Shown here piece by piece: positions 17,201 to 25,694 of a DNA stretch of 62,848 nucleotides (position 1 is its first letter; every line of letters starts with the position of its first letter). The DNA lies in assembly GCA_019310535.1 (NCBI GenBank), contig JAFDED010000047.1, positions 1 through 62,848 on the forward strand, written 5' to 3'. The DNA comes from Deltaproteobacteria bacterium. Its GTDB lineage: Bacteria > Desulfobacterota > JAFDED01. The position numbers and the translations under genes were made by a program. A model generated the notes under the pieces. It saw nothing but the letters and a program-made list of their open reading frames with translations, was not told where the DNA came from and ran no database searches.

Positions 17201-19860
17201 ATATCGATGACGTAATCCGCGCATTTGACCAGGTCCATGTTGTGCTCGATGACCAACACAGTATTTCCTTGTTCCACGAGCGTGTGTAAGGCGGAAACCA
17301 GCCGGGCGATATCGTCCGGGTGAAGCCCTGTGGTAGGTTCGTCGAAAAGGTACAAATTATTGCATGACTTTGTGGGCCCGAGGTAGCGGGCCAGTTTCAT
17401 TCGCTGGCATTCTCCGCCGGAGAGGGTGCTTATGGGCTGTCCCAGCCTCAGGTACTCCAGGCCCACCATCACCAGGGGCTCCAGGGAGCTTCTCACCTCG
17501 GGATGGCCGGAGAATACCGCCTCTGCCTCTCTTACGGTCATTTCCAGAACATCGGCTATGCTGTGACCATTGTGGAGCACCTCCAGCACCTCAGGTCGAA
17601 ATCTGCGGCCGCCGCACTCGGGGCAGGTGATGAGCAGATCGGAGAGAAACTGCATCTCCACCACTTCAAATCCATCGCCCTTACAGGCGGGGCACCGCCC
17701 CTGCCCGGAGTTGAAGGAAAAAGCTCCCGCGCTCAACCCTCTCTGCCTGGCCATGGTCTCTGAAGCGAAAATCCGGCGGATGGGGTCAAAAGCCTTGATA
17801 AAAGTCACCGGAACGGATCGGGGGGAACGTGTGAGGGGTTCCTGATCCACCATGATCACCTCGCCAAGGGTTTCCGCCCCTTCCAGAGCACCATACGCTC
17901 CCGGTCGCTCGGTGGGCAGACCACGCTCCCGCAGCAACCCGCGATAGATAACCTCCTCCACCAGCGTGCTCTTGCCCGATCCCGACACACCCGTGAGGCA
18001 CACCAGTAATCCCAGGGGAATATCCACATCTATACTCTTGAGGTTATGCTGTGCTGCGGCCCGGACATGCAGCCATCTTTTCCGGCCCGGGAGACGGCGC
18101 GGGTGGGGGATTGGGATCGAAGCAGCCCCGGAGAGGTAGCGACCCGTCACGGAGGCAGGCTCCTGCCCAATCTGTCCGGGAGCTCCTGAATAGACCACAT
18201 AGCCCCCCCGCTCCCCGGGCCCCGGCCCCAGGTCCACCACCGTATCGCTGGAGGCGATAATCTCGGGGTCGTGCTCCACCAGTACCACGGTGTTTCCCGA
18301 ATCACGAAGGCGCCGCAGGAAGCCCACCAGCCGGGCGTTGTCGCGCGGGTGCAGCCCTATGCTGGGCTCATCCAGAACATACAGGGTGTTGACCAGAGAG
18401 GCGCCGAGGGCGGTGGTCAGGCTGACCCGCTCCAACTCGCCCCCGCTGAGGGTCCGGGATGCGCGATCCAGGGTCAGGTAGTCAAGTCCCACTTCCGCAA
18501 GATACCTAAGTCGATTCCCGATCTCTCGGGTAAGCATCACAGCCGCAGGGTCGCGGGAAATTTCCGATTCCAGCCCCTGGATATACTCCAGCGCTTTTCC
18601 CACGTTCAAGGAGTAAAATTGCGCAACGTTGAGCCCCCGGATTCGGTAAAGAAGGCATTCTTCCACAAAGCGCGCCCCCTGACAGAGGGGACAGGTAAGG
18701 TAGGTTCTATAGCGCGAAAGGAAAACGCGCACATGCATCCGATAAGTCCTGGACTCCAGCCACTGGAAGAATCCCCGAACACCGTAAAATTCATCATCCC
18801 CTTCCAGAATGACCTGCCGGTGCTCCTCGGACAGCTCCCGAAAGGGAATATCCGTGGGAATGCCCCTGCGGCGGCAGTGATCCAACATCTCTTCGTGTGC
18901 CATCCGTGCCACATTCCCGGACCACCAGGGGCGGATGGCGCCCCGGGCCAGGGACTTTGACGGGTCCGGCACCACCAGATCCATGTCCACGTCGATAATG
19001 CGGCCGAAACCATTGCACTGACGGCAGGCTCCCAGAGGGCTGTTGAATGAGAACAGATTGGGCGTTGGATCGCTGTACTGCATGTCGCAGTACGGGCAAT
19101 GCAGATGGGAGCTGAAGCGGAGCGCCTCCCGGTTGGGGATGTGGATCAACAGGTGGCCGCCGCGTCGGAATGCCTCTTCCACAGAATCCATGATCCTCTT
19201 TCGGTCAGAAAGTTTGAAAATAAACCGATCGGCCACAACCTGCATCTCTTTCCCATCCGCGGGTTGATAATCCTCCAGGGGGATGATGCGGCCTTGTTCA
19301 AATACCCGGAAGTAACCCTGCCCCATAAGCTCCCGGCGAATCTCATCGAATGGGAGGGTTTCAAACCCGCCCCTGCTTTCCGCAATCCGCGGAAAGGTCA
19401 GAACCATGGCAGTTCCTTCAGCGGTGCCCAGCAAGGATTTCCAGACATCACGGGAAGAGTGGCGCTCTACCGGCCTCCCGCATCCGCGGCAATGGAGCAC
19501 TCCGATGCGGGCCATGAGAAGCTTCATATAATCGGTGATCTGCGTCATGGTGCCCACAGTGGAGCGGGCCGTGCGCACCGAGCTTCTCCGGTCAATGGCC
19601 ACCGCCGGGAGAATACCCTCGATGCGATCGACCAGAGGGCGATCCATCCTGTCCATGAACTGCCGTGTATAAGCGGAAAATGTCTCGACGTAGCGTCTCT
19701 GGCCTTCGGCGTACAGGACATCGTGGACAAGGCTTGACTTGCCTGACCCGCTGACCCCTGTCACCGTAGTGATGCGTCCCACGGGTATGGCCACATCGAT
19801 GTTTTTCAAATTGTGCTGACGGGCGCCTATCACACGAATAACACCGTTACTGGTACTCAT
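14239..19860 (-). CDS. uvrA: Tandem double-length UvrA (excinuclease ABC subunit A)
   Basis: UvrA finds DNA damage and loads UvrB. This product has 1873 residues, twice the usual ~940. It contains four P-loops (GVSGSGKSS near 35, GVSGSGKST near 625, GPSGSGKST near 980, GVAGSGKST near 1568), four signature motifs ([36 protein letters not shown]), four Walker B motifs of the [11 protein letters not shown] type and Zn-finger Cys pairs in both halves. Residues ~1-940 and ~945-1873 are each a complete UvrA, so one chain holds what is normally a dimer. No frameshift is seen over 5.6 kb. The start ATG 19860 has GGAG about 11 bases upstream. It is a single gene with divergent repeats at both flanks. 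Confidence 0.95.
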   Translation of the reverse strand: MSTSNGVIRVIGARQHNLKNIDVAIPVGRITTVTGVSGSGKSSLVHDVLYAEGQRRYVETFSAYTRQFMDRMDRPLVDRIEGILPAVAIDRRSSVRTARSTVGTMTQITDYMKLLMARIGVLHCRGCGRPVERHSSRDVWKSLLGTAEGTAMVLTFPRIAESRGGFETLPFDEIRRELMGQGYFRVFEQGRIIPLEDYQPADGKEMQVVADRFIFKLSDRKRIMDSVEEAFRRGGHLLIHIPNREALRFSSHLHCPYCDMQYSDPTPNLFSFNSPLGACRQCNGFGRIIDVDMDLVVPDPSKSLARGAIRPWWSGNVARMAHEEMLDHCRRRGIPTDIPFRELSEEHRQVILEGDDEFYGVRGFFQWLESRTYRMHVRVFLSRYRTYLTCPLCQGARFVEECLLYRIRGLNVAQFYSLNVGKALEYIQGLESEISRDPAAVMLTREIGNRLRYLAEVGLDYLTLDRASRTLSGGELERVSLTTALGASLVNTLYVLDEPSIGLHPRDNARLVGFLRRLRDSGNTVVLVEHDPEIIASSDTVVDLGPGPGERGGYVVYSGAPGQIGQEPASVTGRYLSGAASIPIPHPRRLPGRKRWLHVRAAAQHNLKSIDVDIPLGLLVCLTGVSGSGKSTLVEEVIYRGLLRERGLPTERPGAYGALEGAETLGEVIMVDQEPLTRSPRSVPVTFIKAFDPIRRIFASETMARQRGLSAGAFSFNSGQGRCPACKGDGFEVVEMQFLSDLLITCPECGGRRFRPEVLEVLHNGHSIADVLEMTVREAEAVFSGHPEVRSSLEPLVMVGLEYLRLGQPISTLSGGECQRMKLARYLGPTKSCNNLYLFDEPTTGLHPDDIARLVSALHTLVEQGNTVLVIEHNMDLVKCADYVIDMGPEGGDEGGRVVVSGTPEEVARCAESHTARFLREYLRTANRLETSQAVGLHQATERFGVDMNGDILVAGAREHNLKDLTVRVPRNQLVVVTGPSGSGKSTLAFDILFAEGRRRYLECLSTYVRQFIRIADRADVDLVTGIPPTVAIEQMMSRAGRRSTVATMTEIYSYLRLLYARIGIQHCPQCGRGISPRSRDQILADVLEKHRGKEVSVFAPLIRGRKGFHRDVLERAAKRGYVRARIDGLMVPLDPLPRLSRYAEHNIDLEVAHRRVNTGAAFRQELMKALEEGEGTVIICGPEGTEEVFSQRRYCSHCGVGLEEPDPGLFSFNSRRGACPECEGIGVLHDFDEELVLQRGDLPLRSGGLAVLEVKTLPRGMKARIIREVENRLGIDTNRTPADLSRAEKNRLLNGDPMREFEGILPMLRKAMEVMEEWGLADQLAPFMGEAVCPGCSGKRLNQRALAVRVDGKNIWEATMQSVSDAHTYYAGLHLQGRDALIASELLGEIVFRLGFLEKTGLGYLTLGRGGDTLSGGESQRVRLAAQLGSNLRGVCYILDEPTIGLHPRDHEMLLRVLMDLRDRGNSVVVVEHDEETILRANHVIDLGPAAGRDGGRLVAEGSPAEIMGHPRSPTGKALADSSRRVVTSRGRSVRDGLRLRVKGARENNLKDIDVDIPLGTLTCITGVAGSGKSTLLRDVIFKGLRNRLLKSRQRAGAHKDILGWEAVERVLEVDHSPIGRTPRSVPASYVGFLDDIRRLFARTPGARLRGYGPGRFSFNVRGGRCRKCEGQGRVKVKMSFLPDVYVACDACDGKRFNDETLAITYGGKNISQVLEMTVEEAAEFLVAVPSVFRPLRILNDIGLGYLTLGQPSPTLSGGEAQRVKLATELARPSRGRTFYILDEPTTGLHIVDIAKLVNVLQELVDRGNTVVVIEHNPEVIKAADYIIDLGPEGGDSGGRVVATGSPWDILAQPEASYTAKYLKRYLERDGG

Positions 19861-20012
19861 TTTGAGTTCCGCTCCACAGCAATAAAAAGTATGGCTTCAT
19901 TATCAGACCTGCCAGGCAGTCCGGCAGGGGCGATACCGCGTGCTGCCCGCTAAAACTTCAGGGGTGTGCCCACTATTCATAACCGTTAGCCCCTATGGTC
20001 CCGTGTCATTTC

Positions 20013-20036
20013 GGGCGGGGATAAATCCCGCTCCTG
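20013..20036. repeat. Short GC hairpin repeat (GGGCGGGGATAAATCCCGC type)
   Basis: GGGCGGGGATAAATCCCGCT can fold on itself and recurs with small changes at 23029-23053 (GGGCGGAGATAAACCCCGCC). Both copies are intergenic. Confidence 0.45.
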
Positions 20037-20133
20037 CGATACCTGATATGAAATGTGCAGATTCCAGTCAAAAGCCCGGTGGACTGCGACGGCTTGAAAG
20101 ATCCCGGTGGGCACAGCCCGCCCTGCATTAACC

Positions 20134-20406
20134 TTATCGATTGAAGCGCATATGAACCCAGTCGGCGAAAAAGGCGTACTCCACGGGGAACACACAGACC
20201 CGGTCCCCCGGCGCCACCGCCGCGCCCGGGGGGACGGCCCGGTTGTTCACCATGACCACCTGGACCATGGCCATGGGGACGCCCGTGGTTTTCAGCAGAT
20301 CCTCCACGGGCCGGTCCTCGGGCCATTCCACCCGAAAAGGGGCGTCGGTTCCATCGGGCGCGTACTCGCGCAGCGAGCCGGTGAACTTAACAATAACATG
20401 GCTCAT
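20134..20406 (-). CDS. MoaD/ThiS-like ubiquitin-fold protein without a terminal Gly-Gly
   Basis: A 90-residue beta-grasp protein. VIVKFTGSLREYAPDGTD, VEDLLKTTGVPMAMVQVVMV and GDRVCVFPVEYAFFADW fit the MoaD/ThiS pattern, with closest feel to the ubiquitin-like part of Mut7-C proteins. True sulfur carriers end in Gly-Gly, which is adenylated and thiocarboxylated; here the chain instead ends HMRFNR, so classic sulfur transfer by this protein is not expected. Start ATG 20406 has GGAGGAGAGG just upstream; a longer frame to 20481 lacks such a site. No molybdopterin or thiamine gene is adjacent. Confidence 0.75.
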   Translation of the reverse strand: MSHVIVKFTGSLREYAPDGTDAPFRVEWPEDRPVEDLLKTTGVPMAMVQVVMVNNRAVPPGAAVAPGDRVCVFPVEYAFFADWVHMRFNR

Positions 20407-20726
20407 TATTTCCTCTCCTCCAAGCGTGCTTAAGCCCTGTAGTATCTCAAACATGGATAGTACCATCAGCCAGGAGAACATGAAAGAATATATTTACTCC
20501 TGGATGCCTTGGTAATGAGGAAAAAAGAAAGCCGCGCCAGTAATAAAGAAACAAATTCCATTGCAATAAGCAATTCCTCTCTCCTTGAGGGGTGAAGCCA
20601 GGTGGGGGGTGAAAAACCCGCAACCCGCAACATTTATTTACTTGACTATAAATCACTTATTATGCGATAAAAGCATCTTTTATTTGACCCACGCCGTATA
20701 ACGTGTACAATATATTTCTATAAACC
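20407..20726. other. Divergent spacer between the MoaD-like gene and the glycosyltransferase cluster
   Basis: Contains a short AACCCGCAACCCGCAAC repeat (family C) at 20614-20631, an AT-rich stretch and the promoter at 20684-20711. No gene is seen. Confidence 0.5.
20684..20711 (+). promoter_or_regulatory. Candidate sigma-70 promoter of the glycosyltransferase cluster
   Basis: TTGACC (20684-20689), 16-base spacer, TACAAT (20706-20711). The expected transcription start is only about 9 bases before ATG 20727 and no Shine-Dalgarno sequence is present, so the message would be nearly leaderless if that ATG is used. Confidence 0.6.
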
Positions 20727-21917
20727 ATGGAAAACCGTAATCATAAACACACCGGTTCACGTAGGATCTGCGTGGTCGGGCCGACCTATCCGTTCCGGGG
20801 AGGGATCGCGCACTACACCACCCTGATGTGCCGGCATCTTCAACGCCGCCATGATGTTCGGGTGATCTCTTTCAACCGGCTCTATCCTTCCCTGATTTTT
20901 CCGGGCCGGACTCAGATGGACGAGAGCAGTCGGCCTTTAACAATAGAGGCCGAACCGCTCATCGATTCCCTGAACCCGTGGACCTGGTGGCGGGCCTACC
21001 GGGCGGTCAAGGCCTTCAATCCCCACGTGCTGGTCTTCCAGTGGTGGAACCCGTTTTTCGGACCTCCATACGCGCTCATAGGGCATCTCTCGAGGAGATT
21101 GAAGGGCATGGCCTGCACGTTCATCTGCCACAACGTGATCCCTCACGAACACGGGCCGCTTGACAAAATCTTGAGCCGTGCGGCCCTGGGAGCGGGCACC
21201 CATTTCATCGTCCACTCCCATCAGGATCAGGAACTGCTCCTCGGGCTTTTCCCCCGCGCCGCGGTCCGGGTGACCCCTCACCCCACCTATTCGGTCTTCG
21301 GCCAAAACCGGGTGCAGAAAGAGGAAGCCCGCAAAACATTGGGCATCAGCGGGCCCACCATTTTATTCTTCGGCTACATACGGGCATACAAGGGATTGAA
21401 ATACCTGCTGGAGGCCGCTCCCCACGTGCTCAGGGAAATGCAGTGCACCTTTTTGATCGTGGGCGAGTTTTATGAGGATAAAGAAACATACCTCCGGCAG
21501 ATTCAGAATCTGGGCATAGGGAGTTTTGTTCGGGTGGTGGACCGCTATGTGCCCAATGAGGAAGTAAACCTCTATTTTTCCGCCGCTGACGTGGTGGTGC
21601 TTCCCTATGTATCCGCGTCCCAGAGCGGCATCGTGCAGATGGCCTTCGGCATGGAGCGCCCCGTGATCACCACCCGTGTGGGCGGCATTCCCGAAGTGGT
21701 CAGCCACGGCGGAACGGGCTACATCGTGCCGCCCGGGGACGGCCCCGCCCTGGCCCGTGCCGTCCTGCGTTTCTTCCGGGAAGGGCAGTCCGTTGACTGG
21801 GCGGGCAACATCAGGAAAGAACAGGAGCGGTTTTCATGGGACGCGCTGGCCGCTGTGCTGGAGGAACTGATAGAAGAGTTTACCACAGAGGACGCAGAAC
21901 AAACAAAGAAAACATAA
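20727..21917 (+). CDS. Glycosyltransferase family 4 (GT-B fold)
   Basis: A 396-residue GT4-type enzyme, transferring a sugar from a nucleotide-sugar to a growing glycan on the cytoplasmic side. The N-terminal acceptor domain starts RRICVVGPTYPFRGGIAHYT; the donor domain has ILFFGYIRAYKGLKYLLEA and the region SASQSGIVQMAFGMERPVIT, the usual place of the E-x7-E nucleotide-sugar site, although the first Glu is not obvious here. The last codons, EEFTTEDAEQTKKT, are not enzyme sequence: they translate the ACCACAGAGGACGCAGA dispersed repeat, so the original end was overwritten. It is the first of four glycosyltransferases. Donor and acceptor are unknown. Confidence 0.88.
   Translation: MENRNHKHTGSRRICVVGPTYPFRGGIAHYTTLMCRHLQRRHDVRVISFNRLYPSLIFPGRTQMDESSRPLTIEAEPLIDSLNPWTWWRAYRAVKAFNPHVLVFQWWNPFFGPPYALIGHLSRRLKGMACTFICHNVIPHEHGPLDKILSRAALGAGTHFIVHSHQDQELLLGLFPRAAVRVTPHPTYSVFGQNRVQKEEARKTLGISGPTILFFGYIRAYKGLKYLLEAAPHVLREMQCTFLIVGEFYEDKETYLRQIQNLGIGSFVRVVDRYVPNEEVNLYFSAADVVVLPYVSASQSGIVQMAFGMERPVITTRVGGIPEVVSHGGTGYIVPPGDGPALARAVLRFFREGQSVDWAGNIRKEQERFSWDALAAVLEELIEEFTTEDAEQTKKT
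21878..21900. repeat. ACCACAGAG repeat (family B) inside the end of a glycosyltransferase gene
   Basis: GAGTTTACCACAGAGGACGC plus AGA is one arm of the inverted repeat seen intact at 31910-31980 and supplies the last residues of the upstream glycosyltransferase. Confidence 0.5.
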
Positions 21918-22118
21918 TAGAATTATCCGCTTTGATCAGCAACATAGTGATCAACGATATTACAGTCAAATTGCCGCCGATAATAGATGAAGAATGTTGT
22001 TGGGGTGGCCCGGACTACAAGTCGTCCGGGTCGCGAAGCGACAAGAGGCTTTGCCCGCCTTGAATCACAGCGTTCGGTCCAATGGTCAGGCAATAAGAAT
22101 TTAATAAATATCAAGCAG
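21918..22118 (+). repeat. Dispersed intergenic repeat family A, full copy 1
   Basis: About 200 bases. Order: TAGAATTATCC, hairpin TTTGATCA/TGATCAA, TTACAGTCAAATTGCCGCC, GATGAAGAATGTTGTTGGGG, hairpin CCCGGACTAC/GTCGTCCGGG, GAATCACAGCGTTCGGTCCA and AATAAGAATTTAATAAA. The same blocks in the same order are found inverted at 33638-33969; parts are at 25582-25622 and 44060-44126. No frame with a transposase is inside, so it is a non-autonomous or REP-like element. Confidence 0.75.
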
Positions 22119-22123
22119 TCAAC

Positions 22124-23014
22124 ATGACTATTTCGCATGAAGTCTCTGTGAGCGTTGTGATCCCAAGTTACAATCCGGGCCGGACGATCCTGCCCTGCAT
22201 CGAGTCCGTGCGCTCTCAGGGAATCGAGGGAAGAGTTGAAATCATCGTGGCGGACAGCTCTACGGACGACACACCGCAGATACTTGAACACATGCCGGAT
22301 GTGCAGATCATCCACCGGGCGGATCGGCTGTTCCCCGGCGCGGCGCGCAACCTGGGCGCAAAGCACGCGAGGGGACGGATGGTGGCCTTTATCGATGCGG
22401 ACTGCACCGCATCCCCCGGATGGCTGGGGACACTGCTAGAGTCCCACGCTGCAGGCAACCAGGCCGTGGGGGGGGCCATCGCTAACGGCACACCGGAATC
22501 CATGGTGGGGAGCGCCGAGTATTTCCTGGAATTCGGCGAATTCTCCCCGGCCCGCCCCGCGGGACCAATGCGCTTTGCGCCCACCTGCAACTTTTCAATG
22601 GATCTCGGGATATTCCGCCGATCCGGCGGGTTTCCCGACCTGCGCGCCAGCGAGGACGTGTTGTTTGGGCTGAGACTAATGGAGATGGGGGTTGCGGTTC
22701 GATTCGAGCCTCAGGCCATGGTCTTTCATCGATGCCGTTCAGCTCCCGGCCCTTTTCTCCGCAATCAGGTGAACCTGGGCCGGGGGGCGGCCGCGGCCCG
22801 CCGGATGGCTCCCCTGCCCGGCGCTTTTGTGGCGCGGATGCCTGTCCTCATCCCCTTGCTTCCGCTGCTGCGGTTTTACCGCATGTTCAAGCGGCTTATC
22901 CGGCACGAGCCGCGAAGCCTCATCCCGTTCCTGCGGGTGTTTCCCCTGCTGTGGATGGGATTGGGAGCATGGAGTTGGGGATTTTTCCGGGAAAGTTGTA
23001 AGCGCAGGCTTTAA
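22124..23014 (+). CDS. Glycosyltransferase family 2 (GT-A fold)
   Basis: A 296-residue GT2-type enzyme. It has the nucleotide-binding start SVSVVIPSYNPGRTI, the metal-binding DAD in AFIDADCTASPGW, and ASEDVLFGLRL with the acidic pair that usually supplies the catalytic base. The C-terminal ~70 residues include a hydrophobic, basic segment (FVARMPVLIPLLPLLRFYRM) likely to lie at the membrane. It follows a family A repeat that fills the spacer after the first glycosyltransferase; no clear ribosome site precedes the ATG. Substrate unknown. Confidence 0.88.
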   Translation: MTISHEVSVSVVIPSYNPGRTILPCIESVRSQGIEGRVEIIVADSSTDDTPQILEHMPDVQIIHRADRLFPGAARNLGAKHARGRMVAFIDADCTASPGWLGTLLESHAAGNQAVGGAIANGTPESMVGSAEYFLEFGEFSPARPAGPMRFAPTCNFSMDLGIFRRSGGFPDLRASEDVLFGLRLMEMGVAVRFEPQAMVFHRCRSAPGPFLRNQVNLGRGAAAARRMAPLPGAFVARMPVLIPLLPLLRFYRMFKRLIRHEPRSLIPFLRVFPLLWMGLGAWSWGFFRESCKRRL

Positions 23015-23064
23015 TCCCATTTTATGGCAAGGGCGGAGATAAACCCCGCCCCTAAGAAGAAAAC

Positions 23065-24285
23065 ATGCGTATATGCTACATTGCCGGCGGGCTTCACTAT
23101 ACTCCTTCTGCAGGCCCCTCCAGCCACGTGATCTCCCTGGTGGAGGCCATGGCCCGAAAGGGGGCGATGGAGGTGTCGCTGGCGTTCCATGGATACCGGG
23201 AAATACCGCATCTACCGGTCAAATGTCTGGATCTCTATGACAATGAAGGGTCTGCTCCGGCACCACGGGCGTCGTCGAGGCCGGATGATATAGCGGTCAA
23301 CGGAATAAATCCGCGATCGTATCTTCGCTACGCGCGGCGCTGCAGGGCCTTTGTTCGCCGGCATGCGGAGCGCTTCGATGCGGTGGTGGAACGTATGTGG
23401 CGCGCGGGCGGTCTGGTGGGCGCCGGCTTGCAATCCCGGGGGGCGGTCTATGTGCTGGAGGAGAACGGCCCGCCGGGCCGGCCCCGGCGCAATCTCAGCC
23501 GTACGGCGGGCGTGGGCCGCCCTGTGCGCTGGGTGTTCCATCTTCTTTCACTATTATATGCCAGGCGGGCATATTCCCGCCCCCATTGCATCGTGGTCCA
23601 GACCGAAGAACTCAAAAAGCTCCTTCACCGCCGGTTTTCTGTTGATCCCCTGCGCGTCCGCGTGATCCCCAACGGTGTGAACATGCGTCTCTTCCGCCCC
23701 ACGGATCAAGGCCGATGCCGCCGGGAACTGGGACTTGACGGAGACGCCTTGATGCTTCTTTTCGTGGGGTCGCTGGATGCGTATCATGATCTGATTCCAT
23801 GCATGGAAGCAATGGCAGGAGTGAATAACCCGCGGATACACCTTCATGTGGTGGGAACCGGGGTCTGCCGCGATGCAGCGGAGCGGGCAGCCATGCGGCT
23901 CGTCCCCGGGCGCTGCACATTCCACGGCCCGGTGCCGCACAGCCGGGTCCCTCTCTGGATCAACGCCGCAGACATTTGCATCGCCCCGTATGGAGAGCAG
24001 GCGTTCGAGAAACGTCGCTTTTATTTTTCTCCATTAAAGATCCTCGAATACATGGCATGCGGCAAGCCCGTCATCTCCCAGCCCCACGGGGAAATCGCCC
24101 GGCTGGTGGGGCACGAATATCTGATCTTCAATACCATGGAGGCCTGGAGGGAGCGCCTGGCTTCCCTGCCTGGGAAAGAAGCGCTTGCCGCCATGGGAAG
24201 GATCAACTCCGAGCGCGCCCTGCCCTATAGCTGGGATGCCGCGGCTGACAGGTACCTGGAGATCATCCAGGAGGCGCTGCCGTGA
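23065..24285 (+). CDS. Glycosyltransferase family 4 (GT-B fold)
   Basis: A 406-residue GT4-type enzyme. The N-terminus MRICYIAGGLHYTPSAGPSS has the Gly-rich acceptor-domain loop; the linker carries VRVIPNGVNMRLFRPTDQGR, a common GT4 signature, and the donor site reads FSPLKILEYMACGKPVISQP, where Glu and the following Ala-Cys-Gly are typical. The next glycosyltransferase starts on a GTGA overlap with this stop, so the two are translationally coupled. Sugar specificity unknown. Confidence 0.9.
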   Translation: MRICYIAGGLHYTPSAGPSSHVISLVEAMARKGAMEVSLAFHGYREIPHLPVKCLDLYDNEGSAPAPRASSRPDDIAVNGINPRSYLRYARRCRAFVRRHAERFDAVVERMWRAGGLVGAGLQSRGAVYVLEENGPPGRPRRNLSRTAGVGRPVRWVFHLLSLLYARRAYSRPHCIVVQTEELKKLLHRRFSVDPLRVRVIPNGVNMRLFRPTDQGRCRRELGLDGDALMLLFVGSLDAYHDLIPCMEAMAGVNNPRIHLHVVGTGVCRDAAERAAMRLVPGRCTFHGPVPHSRVPLWINAADICIAPYGEQAFEKRRFYFSPLKILEYMACGKPVISQPHGEIARLVGHEYLIFNTMEAWRERLASLPGKEALAAMGRINSERALPYSWDAAADRYLEIIQEALP

Positions 24286-25361
24286 GACCGTCCGCCTCAT
24301 CTGCTCTCCGGGTTGCACACTTCCCGCCTCAAGCGCCTGAAAATCCTTATATCCAGCTCCTTTGCGACGCACTGAGAGAACGGGGCGTTTCCATCGTCAC
24401 TCCGCCCGGGAGACCCTCTATCCTCTGGCTGCTGCGGATGCACCGTAGCGTGGACGTTCTTCACTTTCACTGGCCGGAAGTCCATTACCAGCGGCGGAGT
24501 CGGCTGCTCACCCTCCTGAAACTCGGACATTTTGCGGCTTTTTTGTTGACGGCCGTGGGACTGGGCTGTACCGTGGTGTGGACCGCCCACAACGTCGAGC
24601 CACACGAATCAACAGTCCTGCTGGACCGATGGGTTCTGCGGTTTATGGTCAGGGTGGCCTCTATTGTTGCTCACTGCCAGTGGGCCGCTGACGAGGTCCG
24701 CAGGCGGTGGGGCGCCCGAGGTGAAATACTTGTGGTTCCCCATGGCCACTACATCGGCCGCTACCCTGACAGGGTGAGCCGGGAAGAAGCCAGAAGACGG
24801 CTCGGTCTCCCCATGGATGCGCGGGTATTCCTCCATTTCGGCGCTCTTCGGGAATATAAGGGCGTGGAAAATCTATTAACAGCATTTCAAAAACTGGGGG
24901 GCGACCATTTGCGCCTTCTCATCGCGGGGCAATTGCGGGACGCGGCACTGGGAGAAAGGATATGCAAAGCGGCCCGGCAAGATTCCAGGATTGTCTTTTA
25001 CCCCGGATTTGTGGCCGAAGAAAGCGTGCAGCTTTACTTCCGGGCGGCGGATATGGTGGTGCTGTCCTACGCGCGCGTAACCACGTCGGGGAGTCTGATC
25101 CTGGCCCTTTCCTTTGGGCGCGGGGTGATCGCCCCTTCCATGGGCTGCCTCCCTGAAATAATTGACACCTCCACGGGCATTCTTTATAATCCAATGGATG
25201 AAGACGGGCTGCTGGAAGCCTTGCGACGGTCACTGGGGATGGACCGATCCGTTGCAGGAATGAAGGCCCGAGAAGCTGCGGAAAGACTGAGCTGGAACGG
25301 GGTGGCCGAACAGCACGCTGCATTTTACCGCAAAATCTGCGGCACCCGTGTAGAAAGATGA
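24282..25361 (+). CDS. Glycosyltransferase, GT4-like (GT-B fold)
   Basis: A 359-residue enzyme starting at GTG 24282, overlapping the previous stop by 4 bases. Recognisable features are CTVVWTAHNVEPHE in the N-terminal domain, VFLHFGALREYKGVENLL at the start of the donor domain and TTSGSLILALSFGRGVIAPS, the position of the nucleotide-sugar site. The usual first Glu of the E-x7-E motif is replaced by Gly-Ser, a variation seen in several polymer-biosynthesis GT4 members. The gene closes the four-enzyme cluster. Confidence 0.85.
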   Translation: MRPSASSALRVAHFPPQAPENPYIQLLCDALRERGVSIVTPPGRPSILWLLRMHRSVDVLHFHWPEVHYQRRSRLLTLLKLGHFAAFLLTAVGLGCTVVWTAHNVEPHESTVLLDRWVLRFMVRVASIVAHCQWAADEVRRRWGARGEILVVPHGHYIGRYPDRVSREEARRRLGLPMDARVFLHFGALREYKGVENLLTAFQKLGGDHLRLLIAGQLRDAALGERICKAARQDSRIVFYPGFVAEESVQLYFRAADMVVLSYARVTTSGSLILALSFGRGVIAPSMGCLPEIIDTSTGILYNPMDEDGLLEALRRSLGMDRSVAGMKAREAAERLSWNGVAEQHAAFYRKICGTRVER

Positions 25362-25375
25362 CATGGACGTATGAG

Positions 25376-25430
25376 CGGGTTGCGGGTTACGAGTTATGAA
25401 TTGCGGTTTACAGTCAGCACGTTGCGAGCC
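25376..25430. repeat. GTTGCGGGTTACGAG-type repeat (family C)
   Basis: Degenerate 7-8-base units GGGTTGC-GGGTTAC-GAGTTAT-GAATTGC-GGTTTAC. The reverse-complement form (CCCGCAACACGCAACCCGTA plus ACCCGTAAC) is at 36984-37036 and short pieces are at 20614-20631 and about 25637-25653. Confidence 0.55.
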
Positions 25431-25581
25431 ATGAACTATAGCCATGAAGAGATGTTACAAGCTGCAAATTGTGAATGAGGATGAAGAATTATAAAGATTT
25501 GGAAATTTACAACTTGTCTTATAATCCGACTATCAAAATTCAAAATATGTCATTACGATTACCAAAGCACGAAATGTATTA

Positions 25582-25622
25582 TATAGAATTATCCACTTTG
25601 ATCAGCAACATATTGATCAAAG
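25582..25622 (+). repeat. Repeat family A, left end only
   Basis: TATAGAATTATCCACTTTGA followed by TCAGCAACATATTGATCAA matches the first ~40 bases of the full copies, including the TTTGATCA/TGATCAA hairpin, then stops. Confidence 0.7.
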
Positions 25623-25694
25623 AATGGAAATAACACTCGCAACCCGAAACGCTCAAACTTAGATAACAATTTTAACAAATAGGAAAAAAAGATC

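Larger units (their letters stand above)
25362..25694. other. 333-base spacer made mostly of repeats
   Basis: Holds family C units (GGGTTGCGGGTTACGAGTTA at about 25378-25397 and CTCGCAACCCGAAACGC at about 25637-25653, in opposite orientation) and the left end of a family A repeat (25582-25622). No gene is seen. It separates the last glycosyltransferase from the radical SAM gene. Confidence 0.6.
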
